A program made the translations under genes and the position numbers. Below the pieces are notes generated by a model. It had not been told where the DNA came from, made no database searches, and saw nothing but the letters and a program-made list of their open reading frames with translations. From Melampsora larici-populina 98AG31 (lineage: Eukaryota > Basidiomycota > Pucciniomycetes > Pucciniales > Melampsoraceae), in the NCBI RefSeq assembly GCF_000204055.1, contig NW_006768801.1, forward strand, positions 6,530 through 70,529: a stretch of 64,000 nt of DNA, written 5' to 3'. The stretch's first letter is position 1, and each line of letters starts with the position of its first letter. Of the stretch, positions 56,118 to 64,000 are shown one piece after another.

Positions 56118-57150
56118 CTGGCCATTCCAATACAGCAGCATATTTGGTGGGGTCCATCCTGATCTTATTCTTGGATATGACAAGTCCTAAGTACTCCACT
56201 TACTTCTTCGAAAATTCACACTTCTCCAGCTTCAGCCAAAGGTTATGTTTGCTGAAAATGTCCAGGACGTTGCTGACAATCAACACGTGGTGGTCTCTGC
56301 GCTTAGTGTGGATCATGGTGTTGTCCAGGAAAGCTGCCACGTCCTTTCCAATATGAGCCATCAGTATGTCTTGAATGAAATACTGGAAGTACCCTGGGGT
56401 GCCAGTTGGGCCAAAAGGCATTGTTAGAGGGGCGAATTGGCCGGATTTGCAAATGAATGCTAGCTCATCTTTGTTGCCTTCAGCAACTCAAAGATTCCAG
56501 TAGGCATTCCACATGTCCGGTTTAGTGAACCCCTTGGCGTCTAACAAGCTATCCACCAAGTCCATGGTTAAAGGCAGAGGATACTTGTTTTTGACCGTAA
56601 CCGCATTCAATTTACAGTAGTCAAAACAAGGTCTCAAGTGGCCGTCCTTCTTTCCGGTGAATGACACTGGCGCAGCCCACGGCGATGTCGTACGTCTGAT
56701 AGTTGCGTTGGCTAGTCCAGAGTTGACCATCTCTTCTAACGCATCATTCTCTGCAGGCGATAGGGGTATATTAAGGCTTGATTGGGGCTGGGCGCCATCC
56801 ACTAAATCGACTCTGAAGTCGTATTTTTGTCTTGGAGGCAGTCCCTGAGCTTTTGACTTTGAAAACATGTGAATAAACCGGTGATAAACTGCTGGGACCA
56901 GTTCTTCAATTGTCTTCTTGGGTATGAGTCTTGTCTTGTTGGCTGCTAAACGTGCGGATGTTGACCAAGATGTCTTTGCCGCATCCATGTTGACCTGTAA
57001 GTTAAATTTCAAGGGGCATAGAGGATTGCCAGCTGCTTCAAAAGAGGCATGATATTGGGTCAAAGCGAACTCACATTGTGGGGGCGTGAATGCATCATTT
57101 CTGACACGCGCCCCCTCGTCAAAGTCCCTAGCTTTCCCCGTAAGTTTCAC
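56118..57150 (-). pseudogene. pol: Ty3 element 2 reverse transcriptase, N-terminal two thirds
   Basis: Contains QKYDFRVDLVDG, TIRRTTSPWAAPVSFTGKKD, PCFDYCKLNAVTVKNKYPLP and DMWNAYWNL, then TGA (56490-56488), where element 1 has CGA at the same codon. The frame continues VAEGNKDELAF, then MPFGPTGTPGYFQYF and AAFLDNTMIHT. The catalytic YLDD is FLDN, so the second Asp is lost. A further TAA follows FSKK before VEYLGLVISKNK. Element 1 has Arg (CGA) where DMW has Trp. Confidence 0.85.
57069..57131 (-). promoter_or_regulatory. Hairpin cassette C (Ty3 element 2, copy nearest RT)
   Basis: Minus-strand order: CTAG (57131-57128), 12 nt, hairpin 57115-57080 (GGGGGCG with CGCCCCC, nine pairs counting one G-U), 5 nt, GTGAGT (57074-57069). 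An inner AATG/CATT stem caps it. Confidence 0.7.
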
Positions 57151-57353
57151 GTCAGGATCCTCAGGGGTGGTTTATGGGCTCGACGAGACTGTGGTAACAG
57201 TCGCAATGCTTCTTGGCAGTGTTGGCAAAGGTGTATTGACATTGTATGGCTTGTTGGTTGTAATTTCATTGATAACTTCAGGTGACTGTGAATTTATAGG
57301 AGAAAAAAGCTTGCTGGCTGTTTCAATAGATTTTTGAGGTGGTTTCAGGGCGA

Positions 57354-57416
57354 ACTCACATTGCGGGGGCGTGAATGTATCATTTCTGACACACGCCCCC
57401 TTGTCAAAGTCCCTAG
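57354..57416 (-). promoter_or_regulatory. Hairpin cassette D (Ty3 element 2, middle copy)
   Basis: CTAG (57416-57413), 12 nt, a perfect 9-bp stem CACGCCCCC/GGGGGCGTG (57400-57392 with 57373-57365), 5 nt, GTGAGT (57359-57354). Inner AATG/CATT stem with 3-nt loop. Confidence 0.7.
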
Positions 57417-57656
57417 CTTGCCCTGTAAGTCTCGCTTCAGGATCCTCCAGGGTGTGGTGTGGGATCAACAAGACTGTGGTCACAGTTGCAATGACATCAT
57501 TCAACGTAATGTGCTCTGAGGGTGTGGTGTCGTGGGTTTGGATTGGAGTGCCTGTTGTGTTTCCTGTTGTAACATCTTGGGATGTGGACACGTGCTGTAA
57601 TGGAGGTGTACGCTTGCTAGTCTCTTCTTTGGGAATTTTTTCCATAGAGTGGGAAG

Positions 57657-57719
57657 ACTTACTCTGCGGGGATGCTAAAGTATTACCATGAATACACATC
57701 CCCTCGTTGCTACTCCTAG
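57657..57719 (-). promoter_or_regulatory. Hairpin cassette E (Ty3 element 2), with compensated stem
   Basis: CTAG (57719-57716), 12 nt, perfect 7-bp stem GGGGATG/CATCCCC (57703-57697 with 57674-57668), 5 nt, GTAAGT (57662-57657). Two base pairs differ from cassettes C and D, and both remain paired. Inner stem GTATT/AATAC. Confidence 0.7.
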
Positions 57720-58234
57720 CTTCCCTCCTTAATTCCGTGGTGGGATTTGGCAAGGGTGTTGTCGGGTGAGACAACTCTGTCAATGCAGAGGCAGAGATGG
57801 TGCCGGATGTTGTGATGGTACTTGTATCCCATTCGATATGGTGGTGATTGTCGTGTATCCATGGCATACCAAGGATGCTGTCGTAAGTGTTCTTGATAGA
57901 CGTGATGATGAAGCGTGATGGGTGAGGGTCGTGGTCAATAGTGAGGTCAATTCCGTGGGATGAGGTTGTTTGAGAACCGTTGAATCCTGATATGTCTCGT
58001 GATGTGCTGACTGCATGACGGAGCAGACCAGCAGCTCTGGCAAACGCTTCTCCTAGTACGTTATGAGTTGCGCTGTAGTCAATCAGCAAACGTGCTGGAG
58101 GGATCTTAAGTGGTGTGGCTCCGGGGACTTGGGACGGTTAAAAAGAAACAGGAATGAAGAGACGCAGGTCGACATTATTGCAAAGTACAATGGCGCTTGC
58201 TCCTAGCTTTAAAATTTCCAAATATCCCCCCTTT

Positions 58235-58278
58235 CTCAAGCTTGGCACAACCGTCAGGCCTGAGCGCCTCCATTTTTT
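58235..58278 (-). promoter_or_regulatory. -1 frameshift signal of Ty3 element 2
   Basis: Minus strand: A-AAA-AAT (58278-58272), a 7-nt spacer, stem CTCAGGC (58264-58258), a 16-nt loop, stem GCTTGAG (58241-58235); seven pairs with one G-U. Same architecture as element 1, with a G-C to A-U compensated pair and loop sequence TGACGG..GTGCCA shared. Confidence 0.7.
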
Positions 58279-59487
58279 GATTCATCCGCACGGCCTGATC
58301 CTTCACTCCTATGATTATCTCCTCCTCCTCTTTCTCCCATAGCAGCTATCTTCATCTCTAACTCAGCAATCTTGGCACTGTACGTCTCTTTCCCCTTTCT
58401 ACCACAATCAGCCTTCTTAGTAGGACACTCATTAGCTCTATGGCCTTGTTTGGCGGTGAAAACATGAACCGGTATGTAATCGTCTGGCTTTCTCCTTGTC
58501 GGACAGTCAAGTGAAAGAAGCCAAAATGTCCATTGTGTTAGGGTCGCGGGTAGGGGCATTGAATGGTGTGGACGTATCAGCAACCCTATGGAGCTTGTTG
58601 TCGAGTTTAATGGCTAAATTTGATATCTGCTCGATGGACGTGAAATCATCCTGTACGAGAACCATAGCAACACGTATCTCTTGTTTCAAGCCCTGCTCAT
58701 ATTGGCTGATGAGAGTAGGGACTTCCCATCCGGTGTTGTGAGCGTGCATATTGAACTCATGGGTGTAGGCCACCACGGTAGTCTTCTGCAACAAAGATCT
58801 GAGCGCCTTTTCGGCCTTGGCCTTCTTTTCCGTATTGAAATACATAGCTTTAAAATTTGAAACAAAACGCTCAAAAGTGACTAAGTGAGAGGTCTTTTTG
58901 TCTATTAGCTCCATCGTGATAGGTTGGGCCCAGGCGCTAGTGGTACCAGTCAGATAGGACAATGTAAAGACCACCTTGCTGTGATCGTCTGGGAATAAGT
59001 ATGGGTGGGCCATCATGTAGAGTTGGATCTGACTTGCGAATACTTTGGCAGGTCCTCCTCTAATCCCATTGAATTTGTCTGGGACTGACACTTTTGGTCC
59101 CTTTGGGACGGCAGCAAAACCAGAGGGTGGGGCTGACATACTCGCAGCGGCAGGAGTGGCTGCTGGAGCGGCAGCGGCTTGGGTCTGATTTGTAGAGGCT
59201 TTGTTCGACTCTATGGCAGCGAGGCAGTCCTCTTCACGTCGTTGATTAGCCTCAGCCTGTTTGCGAAGGGTGCATTCATTGGCCAGTGAGCTCTGGAGTT
59301 CCGTGATCTGTCGCTGGATCTCTTCCATCATTGAATCCGGGTAAACAGGCCCGGTGATCTGAAGTGAATTAGATGAGTGCGATGGAACGTTGACAAATGT
59401 CGGCTCTGAGTCGCTGTCAAGATCGACATCCTCCTGTGGGTTTCTGTACAAGGGAGACGTGGTTGGTGGTGTCTTGTGGGGATGCAA
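58254..59487 (-). pseudogene. gag: Ty3 element 2 Gag
   Basis: 59487-58507 has an acidic N-terminus, a coiled coil (EIQRQITELQSSLANE), an Ala-rich linker and the capsid region (VSVPDKFNGIRGG, then VVAYTHEFNMHAHNTGWE), ending DPNTMDILASFT at a stop. A shifted frame 58583-58254 continues with the nucleocapsid. There the knuckle's first two Cys are gone (VHVFTAKQGHRANEC), followed by ESKNGGAQA at the slippery site. Element 1 has ten fewer N-terminal charged residues but the same order. Confidence 0.85.
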
Positions 59488-59781
59488 GTTTTAAAGTTCT
59501 GATTGAAAGTATGAAGTTCCGATTGAAATTTCTGGTCTATTTGCGATTCTGTTATGCAGGAAGTTTGAGCCGAGTGTGAATCTGATATCTACGTTTCTAA
59601 AGTGTTCTGAAGTAACAATCTGAGCTCTCAGTAAGTTTTAATTCGAAATCTTTGGTGATCGACCGAGTCACAATGTTCTGAATCCAAAAAAACTGAATCT
59701 TGAATCTTGGTATCTAAAAAGTCTGAATTTTAATATGTTTGATCCAATCCGTGCTTGGTGCCTTGAGGCTTGTCCTTTATG

Positions 59782-59790
59782 ATCTGACAA
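59782..59790 (-). promoter_or_regulatory. Primer-binding site of Ty3 element 2, likely self-primed
   Basis: The minus-strand TTGTCAGAT just inside the 5' LTR is complementary to ATCTGACAA in the same strand of the LTR (plus 59868-59876). Not TGG-initiated. Same logic as in element 1, with nine pairs. Confidence 0.5.
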
Positions 59791-59792
59791 TA

Positions 59793-59980
59793 TGTTAAGG
59801 CCGGAATGGGGTTGGTTCCTCGACAAGGGTTGAGGCCAGGCAATAGTGGTTCAGGCTATTATATAGGTTGTCAGATGAGGGACATCATACAACGGTGTAA
59901 CGCACAACTGAAGTAACAGACTGATATGTGACATGTGAGATATGTAGTGTCACGAATTGTTGACATATGAGATCATAACA
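59793..59980 (-). repeat. 5' LTR of Ty3 element 2
   Basis: 188 bp, TGTTAAGG...CATAACA on the plus strand, followed by target duplication ATTTC (59981-59985). Confidence 0.9.
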
Positions 59981-60575
59981 ATTTCACGGGGCATGGCTTC
60001 CATCTGGCCAGATGGAAGGCTTCATTGTATGTGATGACGACTGTAAATTACCCGTGGACACGGGTTTTTCACGGGGCATGGCTTCCATCTGGCCAGATGG
60101 AAGGCTTCCTCTACATGTAATCACACCTGTAGACTACCCGTGGGCATGGGTATTTCACGTGGCATGGCTTCCATCTGGCCAGACGGGAATCCCCCTTGTA
60201 TGTAATCATAGCTGTAAACTACCCGTGTACACAGGTATTTCACGGGGCTTGGCTTCCATCTGGCCAGATGGAAGGCTTCCTCTATATGTGATTACACCTG
60301 TAAACTCCTACTGTACAAGGGTATTACCCGGGCCATGGATTCCATCTGGCCAGATGGAAGACTTCCTTGTATGTAATCACCCCTGTAAACTCCCCATGTA
60401 CACAAATATTTCACAGGGCATGGCTTCCATCTGGCCCGATGGAAGCCTTTTTGTACGTCATCATAGCTGTAACCAACCCCCTGTGTAAAGGCATCATGAT
60501 TCCTGTAAAATCTCTGTGTACACAGGTATCACACCTGCCATGGCCTCCATCTGGTCAGATGGAAGGCACACTCAA
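59981..60575. repeat. 85-bp satellite array, right fragment
   Basis: Units start (at GCATGG) near 59991, 60076, 60162, 60247, 60332, 60418 and 60537, i.e. spacing 85-86 bp with one longer interval. Each carries CCATCTGGCCAGATGG and, in better copies, CCCGTGTACACGGG. A 158-codon frame across it (60012-60488) is a by-product of the repeat. 60576-61010 shows no gene. Confidence 0.92.
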
Positions 60576-61013
60576 CCCACTGAACACTTAACACATCAAT
60601 GGTAGGTGTAAATCAACAAATAAGTGTCTCAGCTCACACATAAATGATGATTGACACATAAGTAGTGAGTGTAAGCCTTAGCACTTAACACCACAGTGGA
60701 AACATAAGTTTTACCCCGTGAACATAGCCCCAGCACACTAGTCGGTAAGCATGCCAGTGTAAGGCAGTATACTGGGTATCTATATTTTATAGGTCAGTCT
60801 TAAAGCCAAGTGTACATGAGGCTTAAAATAGAATTGATTCCCTGATCTGAGGAGATGTAAGACCTCAAGTCTGTGGAACAAGGAGGATGGCCAGGCCAAA
60901 TGCCAACCTGGATTCTAGTGGAGAATCCATGTTTGGTCCTGGAGGTGGAATAACTGCCTCACTTTGACCTCTCACCCCCCTTTGTGTTCATTTTTGAACA
61001 ATGGGGCTACTTC

Positions 61014-61022
61014 ATATATAAA
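61014..61022 (+). promoter_or_regulatory. TATA box of the plus-strand gene
   Basis: TATATAAA about 100 bp before the ATG at 61122, followed by a C/T-rich stretch (CCTCCTCCTCCTGCC), a common arrangement around fungal transcription starts. Confidence 0.5.
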
Positions 61023-61121
61023 CCTCCTCCTCCTGCCTGACTCATCCAGTTCATTTCTTCCTCCTCAAACTATCTTTCCATCACACAGAAAGCACCTCGA
61101 ATCAGTCATACTTTCAAAATC

Positions 61122-63965
61122 ATGAGCAACTCAGCAGAAGGTCAGTACTCCCCAGTTAAGATCCCTGAGTGTCACAGGCTGACTTGCTTTTTTGTCTTAA
61201 TCTTCACTCTGTTACCTTGATTTTCAATCCCAACTACATGTTGTTGAACTTCACCTCAAACATATATTTCATTTCATTAAACCTACATTTCACTTTTGCT
61301 TCATCCACGTGATAACCATTTCAAACATCATACACTGATGATCATGTGGTTCCCTGACAAATTACATCCACACTCTGGAATTACTTCTGTTGCTGAAAGA
61401 TCTCTAATTCCTCCCTTTTCATGTGATCAATTTATTTCCATCACTCAATTCCTTCACCAAACTTCATCAACCCTTCAAAATCTCTTTCCCGTCTGAAAAT
61501 ACCCTCAAACTTCCTTCTTTGTACAACCATCAGTCTTGACCTGCCTGACTCTATTGCACCATTTGATTCATGATTACTTGGCTTTATATGTCCAAACGGT
61601 GCACCAGCAGGACCCACACCCAATGATCCACTCATGGATTGTCTTCATGGTTTGTTTTTGCCCCCCCTATATATATATATATATATAATTCACAAAAGGG
61701 GGATCAATAACATATTCATTATCTCATCTAGGAAATGAATCAGAAGATGATGGCTTAACTTTTGGGCAAGCAGCTGCAGCCAAGTATCAGAGGATGCAGG
61801 ATGGGCAGAACAAGGCTTCTGACAGACAGCAAAAGGCTGAAGAAGCACACTTAAGAAAATCACCCAAAAGTGAAGCTCCGCCCGGCCTCACTGCAGCTAT
61901 TCATGAGTGGGCCAGGGCACTACTGGGCCTCCCCCGCCAGTCAACTTCACCCTCCTCTTCTCAAGTTGATGCCAGTAAAATCACCAAGCATCACCTCCCA
62001 GCATCCGCCGAGATTACTGAAGTGGAAGCATGGACTAACCATAACAAGAGTTGTGAAGACTATATAGAGTTTGAGATCAAGCAAAAGATGGCGCAGAAGC
62101 TTGCTACCAATCCTAAAGCATCTGCTACTTACAAATCTGAGCTCAAGAAATTAGTCGCCAAGGAGGTAGTTGTGGAATGGGGCCACAGGACCCCTAAAAA
62201 ACACTTCACTTCTAGGGTTGCTCTTGCCACTTCTTCTGTGCAGAGTTATGAACCAAGTAGATTAGCTGTGGCTGAAGCTTCTCTGGCTGCTGCTGGCTTC
62301 CCAAGGTTGACCCTTCAATGGAGTAATACTATCAACACTCCTTGGAACTCCGCTGTACTCAACTGTCTTCTGGCCGCTTGGCTCAAGTGTTATAATGCCA
62401 GAGGAGTCCCTGCCTACTACGATATTCCACAGTCGGACGAAACCCCCAAGCTGGCCAAAGAAATCCTCACCAAGTGGCTGACACTACACAAAATATAATA
62501 TTTTCTGGGCAGAAAATTAAATTATTGATACACAAAAATATTGAGAGGCCAGGAGAAGGGCAAAAAATAAATAAAAATATGCATCTTGTTCCCTGCGGTG
62601 AGAGCTTCACTCTCCATATTTTTCCATATTTTTACAGTCCGTATTGATAAGTGTACTAACAATAAACCTTCATAATCATCCAATTACAACCTGTAACAAG
62701 CACTGAAATTTGGCTCATTAGTGTTTAGAGAAACTTTTGATTTCTGAAAACACCTATAACTTTGTCAAATCTGCCTCAAAACACTCGATTTTAAGTGCAT
62801 TAGAAAGCTGAACTCTTCCTCTCAAACTTTCATAAGGTCAAGAACTATGTAGCTAGTATGACAATCATTCTATGGATCTGTATGTACAAATGTACAAAAA
62901 AGATTATATCTTTTTTAGCAGACCAGCATGCTGTGTGTCCTATTATGAACTATTTGGAGGACAATTCCAGCTTACCAATGCACCCAAAATCGAGCGTTTT
63001 GGACCGGAATTGAAAAAGTTATGAGTATTTTCAGAAATCAAAAGTTTCTCTAAACACTAATGAGCCAAATCTCAGTGCTTGTTACAGGTTGTAATTGGAT
63101 GATTGTGAAGGTTTATTGTTAGTACACTTATCAATACGGACTGTAAAAATATGGAAAAATATGGAGAGTGAAGCTCTCACCGCAGGGAACAAGATGCATA
63201 TTTTTATTTATTTTTTGCCCTTCTCCTGGCCTCTCAATATTTTTGTGTATCAATAATTTAATTTTCTGCCCAGAAAATATTATCTTTCTTGTAGTGTGAG
63301 TGGCAAGCGTGCTAAATACAGTCAGGAGGAGAAAGACAAGGCACTCATAGCAACCCCTGGAGGAGTTGCTTGATATGCTAAAAAGGTAGTTGAATCAAAG
63401 GACAGGCAAGCTATGAAGGCATTAAGGACAAAAGTATGTTTTTGCCTCCTTGTTCTTCAATCCTGACTGAACTGCAAACTGACTAGGAAAACCTTAGGTT
63501 GCTCAATCGTGTGTACAAGCCATTTTGAAACACATCAAAGGCTTTACATACACTCATCAACTACTCCTAGTAATGGACAATGTGCATTCAGACACTGAGA
63601 CGGTCCCTGCAACACCAGCGAAGCCCGCGCATCGACGTCAGATCAAGCAAGCTTGGAGAAAACCAGAGCTGGACCAATTGTTTCACCTTGCGGACGAAAT
63701 GGCCACAAAGAACCCAGACTCAACCAAGGCCCAGAAGACCAATGCAGCCAGGGCTGAATACTCACCGGCTGCTGTCAAACCGGAAGACCAACTCCCACCA
63801 AAGCGATTTCCAAAGTGCTTAATTAGAGAAGAATTTCTGAATCAACTTGGGGAGCTGGAAGTTGAGGGCCTGGAGTTGTCTGAGAAGCAGATTGAGCTCC
63901 AAACCCTCAATGAGCATTTAATGAGAAAGGTTGGAAACAAGTACGCAATGGCGGTTGCATCTTAG
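61122..63965 (+). pseudogene. Multi-exon hypothetical gene interrupted by a foldback MITE
   Basis: Exon 1 is 61122-61140 (ATGAGCAACTCAGCAGAAG). A 591-nt intron (GTCAGT...CATCTAG, containing a TA microsatellite at 61671-61687) joins exon 2 from 61732. It encodes NESEDDGLTFGQAAAAKYQR, then Lys-rich and helical segments, and LTLQWSNTINTPWN, and ends at TAA 62496-62498. The A of that stop belongs to an inserted MITE. Past the MITE (63283) the same frame continues, broken by TGA at 63371-63373, to a GTATGT donor (63434). A 64-nt intron ends TTAG, and exon 4 (63498-63965) begins VAQSCVQAILKHIKG and ends with a Leu-rich helix. Before insertion the product would be about 467 residues. As it stands a 261-residue truncated form could be made. 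No domain recognised. Confidence 0.6.
62498..63280. mobile_element. 783-bp foldback MITE with TA duplication
   Basis: Starts ATATTTTCTGGGCAGAAAA and ends with the exact complement. The outer 260 bp or so of each arm match with only a few differences, and weaker pairing continues toward the centre (about 62880-62900), so nearly the whole element folds back. TA is duplicated (62496-62497 and 63281-63282), pointing to a Tc1/mariner-like mobiliser; the palindromic ATAATAT ends leave that classification tentative. No coding capacity. Confidence 0.85.
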
Positions 63966-64000
63966 GAAATCTCAAAGGTCATTGAATTCATTGAATCATC

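Larger units (their letters stand above)
57151..58271 (-). pseudogene. pol: Ty3 element 2 protease and repeated linker
   Basis: In the -1 frame after the slippery site: WRRSGLTVVP, a TAA near 58141 (Gln in phase with element 1's SLSQ), then ARLLIDYSATHNVLGEAF. Element 1's DCGST is DYSAT here, so the active-site D-S/T-G triad is lost. SILGMPWIHDNHHHIEW follows. The linker has three EAR...EG...PP-C/K-E/S motifs over hairpin cassettes C, D and E. It reaches RT in the same frame with one more TAA (57174-57172), so this copy needs no intron or shift between protease and RT. Confidence 0.8.
51923..59980 (-). mobile_element. Ty3 element 2: older chromodomain LTR retrotransposon, degenerate
   Basis: Flanked by a perfect duplication ATTTC (51918-51922 and 59981-59985) in the satellite. 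The LTRs are 176 bp (51923-52098) and 188 bp (59793-59980) with many differences, so it is older than element 1. Minus-strand gag, protease, RT, RNase H, integrase and chromodomain are all present but carry stops, shifts and lost catalytic residues. A 1626-bp foreign segment (54492-56117) splits RT. It shares the frameshift signal, the hairpin cassettes and self-complementary priming with element 1. Confidence 0.93.

Noticed and set aside
56995..57074. A good-looking intron in Ty3 element 2 (GTGAGT...AACTTACAG, 80 nt)
   Set aside because: Its removal would break a frame that is open without splicing, so it is not needed there, though it may be used at low level.
60012..60488. 158-codon open frame
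   Set aside because: It is a translation of the 85-bp satellite.

Overview
The window is eukaryotic, AT-rich and dominated by transposable elements. Introns are short (about 60-90 nt, GT..AG). There are TTAGGG-type telomeric repeats, a chromodomain Ty3 element, a Ty1/copia element, a Tnp2 (CACTA) transposase, a BED-finger hAT transposase and a tyrosine recombinase. This mixture fits a basidiomycete, most likely a rust fungus (Pucciniales). That is an inference from family content; no marker gene in the window proves it.

Layout. 0-9 kb: decayed Ulp1-protease-like pseudogene, a GC-rich island, polypurine tracts, a 33-bp minisatellite, and one intact-looking two-exon gene (6.8-7.9 kb) whose last exon reads through telomeric repeats. 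9-13 kb: broken host-like exons (RRM protein, Cys-rich exon), tandem exon/donor units and an 11-bp minisatellite. 13.6-14.3 kb: a 624-bp CACTG-ended MITE. 16.4-17.5 kb: tyrosine recombinase pseudogene, apparently interrupted by a hAT element (17.5-22.1 kb). 22.6-25.9 kb: Tnp2 transposase pseudogene. 27.9-29.7 kb: two multi-exon genes, one a coiled-coil/RING protein. 30-31.4 kb: NAP-like and MFAP1-like fragments. 31.5-33.7 kb: complex repeat array. 36-39 kb: multi-exon proline-rich gene broken by a 229-bp tandem duplication.

39.8-60.6 kb is a nest of LTR elements. A young Ty3 chromovirus (39767-45732; LTRs differ at 1 of 186 bases; TSD GAAGG) lies beside an 85-bp satellite. That satellite was split twice: by a copia element (46229-51627, TSD GTAAT, itself carrying a second CACTG MITE) and by an older Ty3 element (51923-59980, TSD ATTTC, itself carrying a 1.6-kb insertion). 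61.1-64 kb: a multi-exon plus-strand gene with a TATA box, broken by a 783-bp foldback MITE that landed on what is now its stop codon.

The most interesting material is RNA-level signalling in the two Ty3 elements. (1) Both have a conserved -1 frameshift signal at the gag/pol junction: the same A-AAA-AAT heptamer, the same 7-nt spacer, and a hairpin with a compensated base pair. (2) The protease-RT linker carries five copies (two plus three) of one cassette with fixed spacing: CTAG, 12 nt, a G-rich/C-rich hairpin of 33 or 36 nt, 5 nt, then GTRAGT. One copy shows two compensated base-pair changes. In the young element the second cassette's GTGAGT paired with a CAG 67 nt on would form a normal-sized intron that restores the protease-RT frame. 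(3) The site just inside each 5' LTR is complementary to a segment of the element's own LTR, as in self-primed Tf1-type elements. Many other genes carry in-frame TGA codons, as expected from C-to-T decay at CpG.
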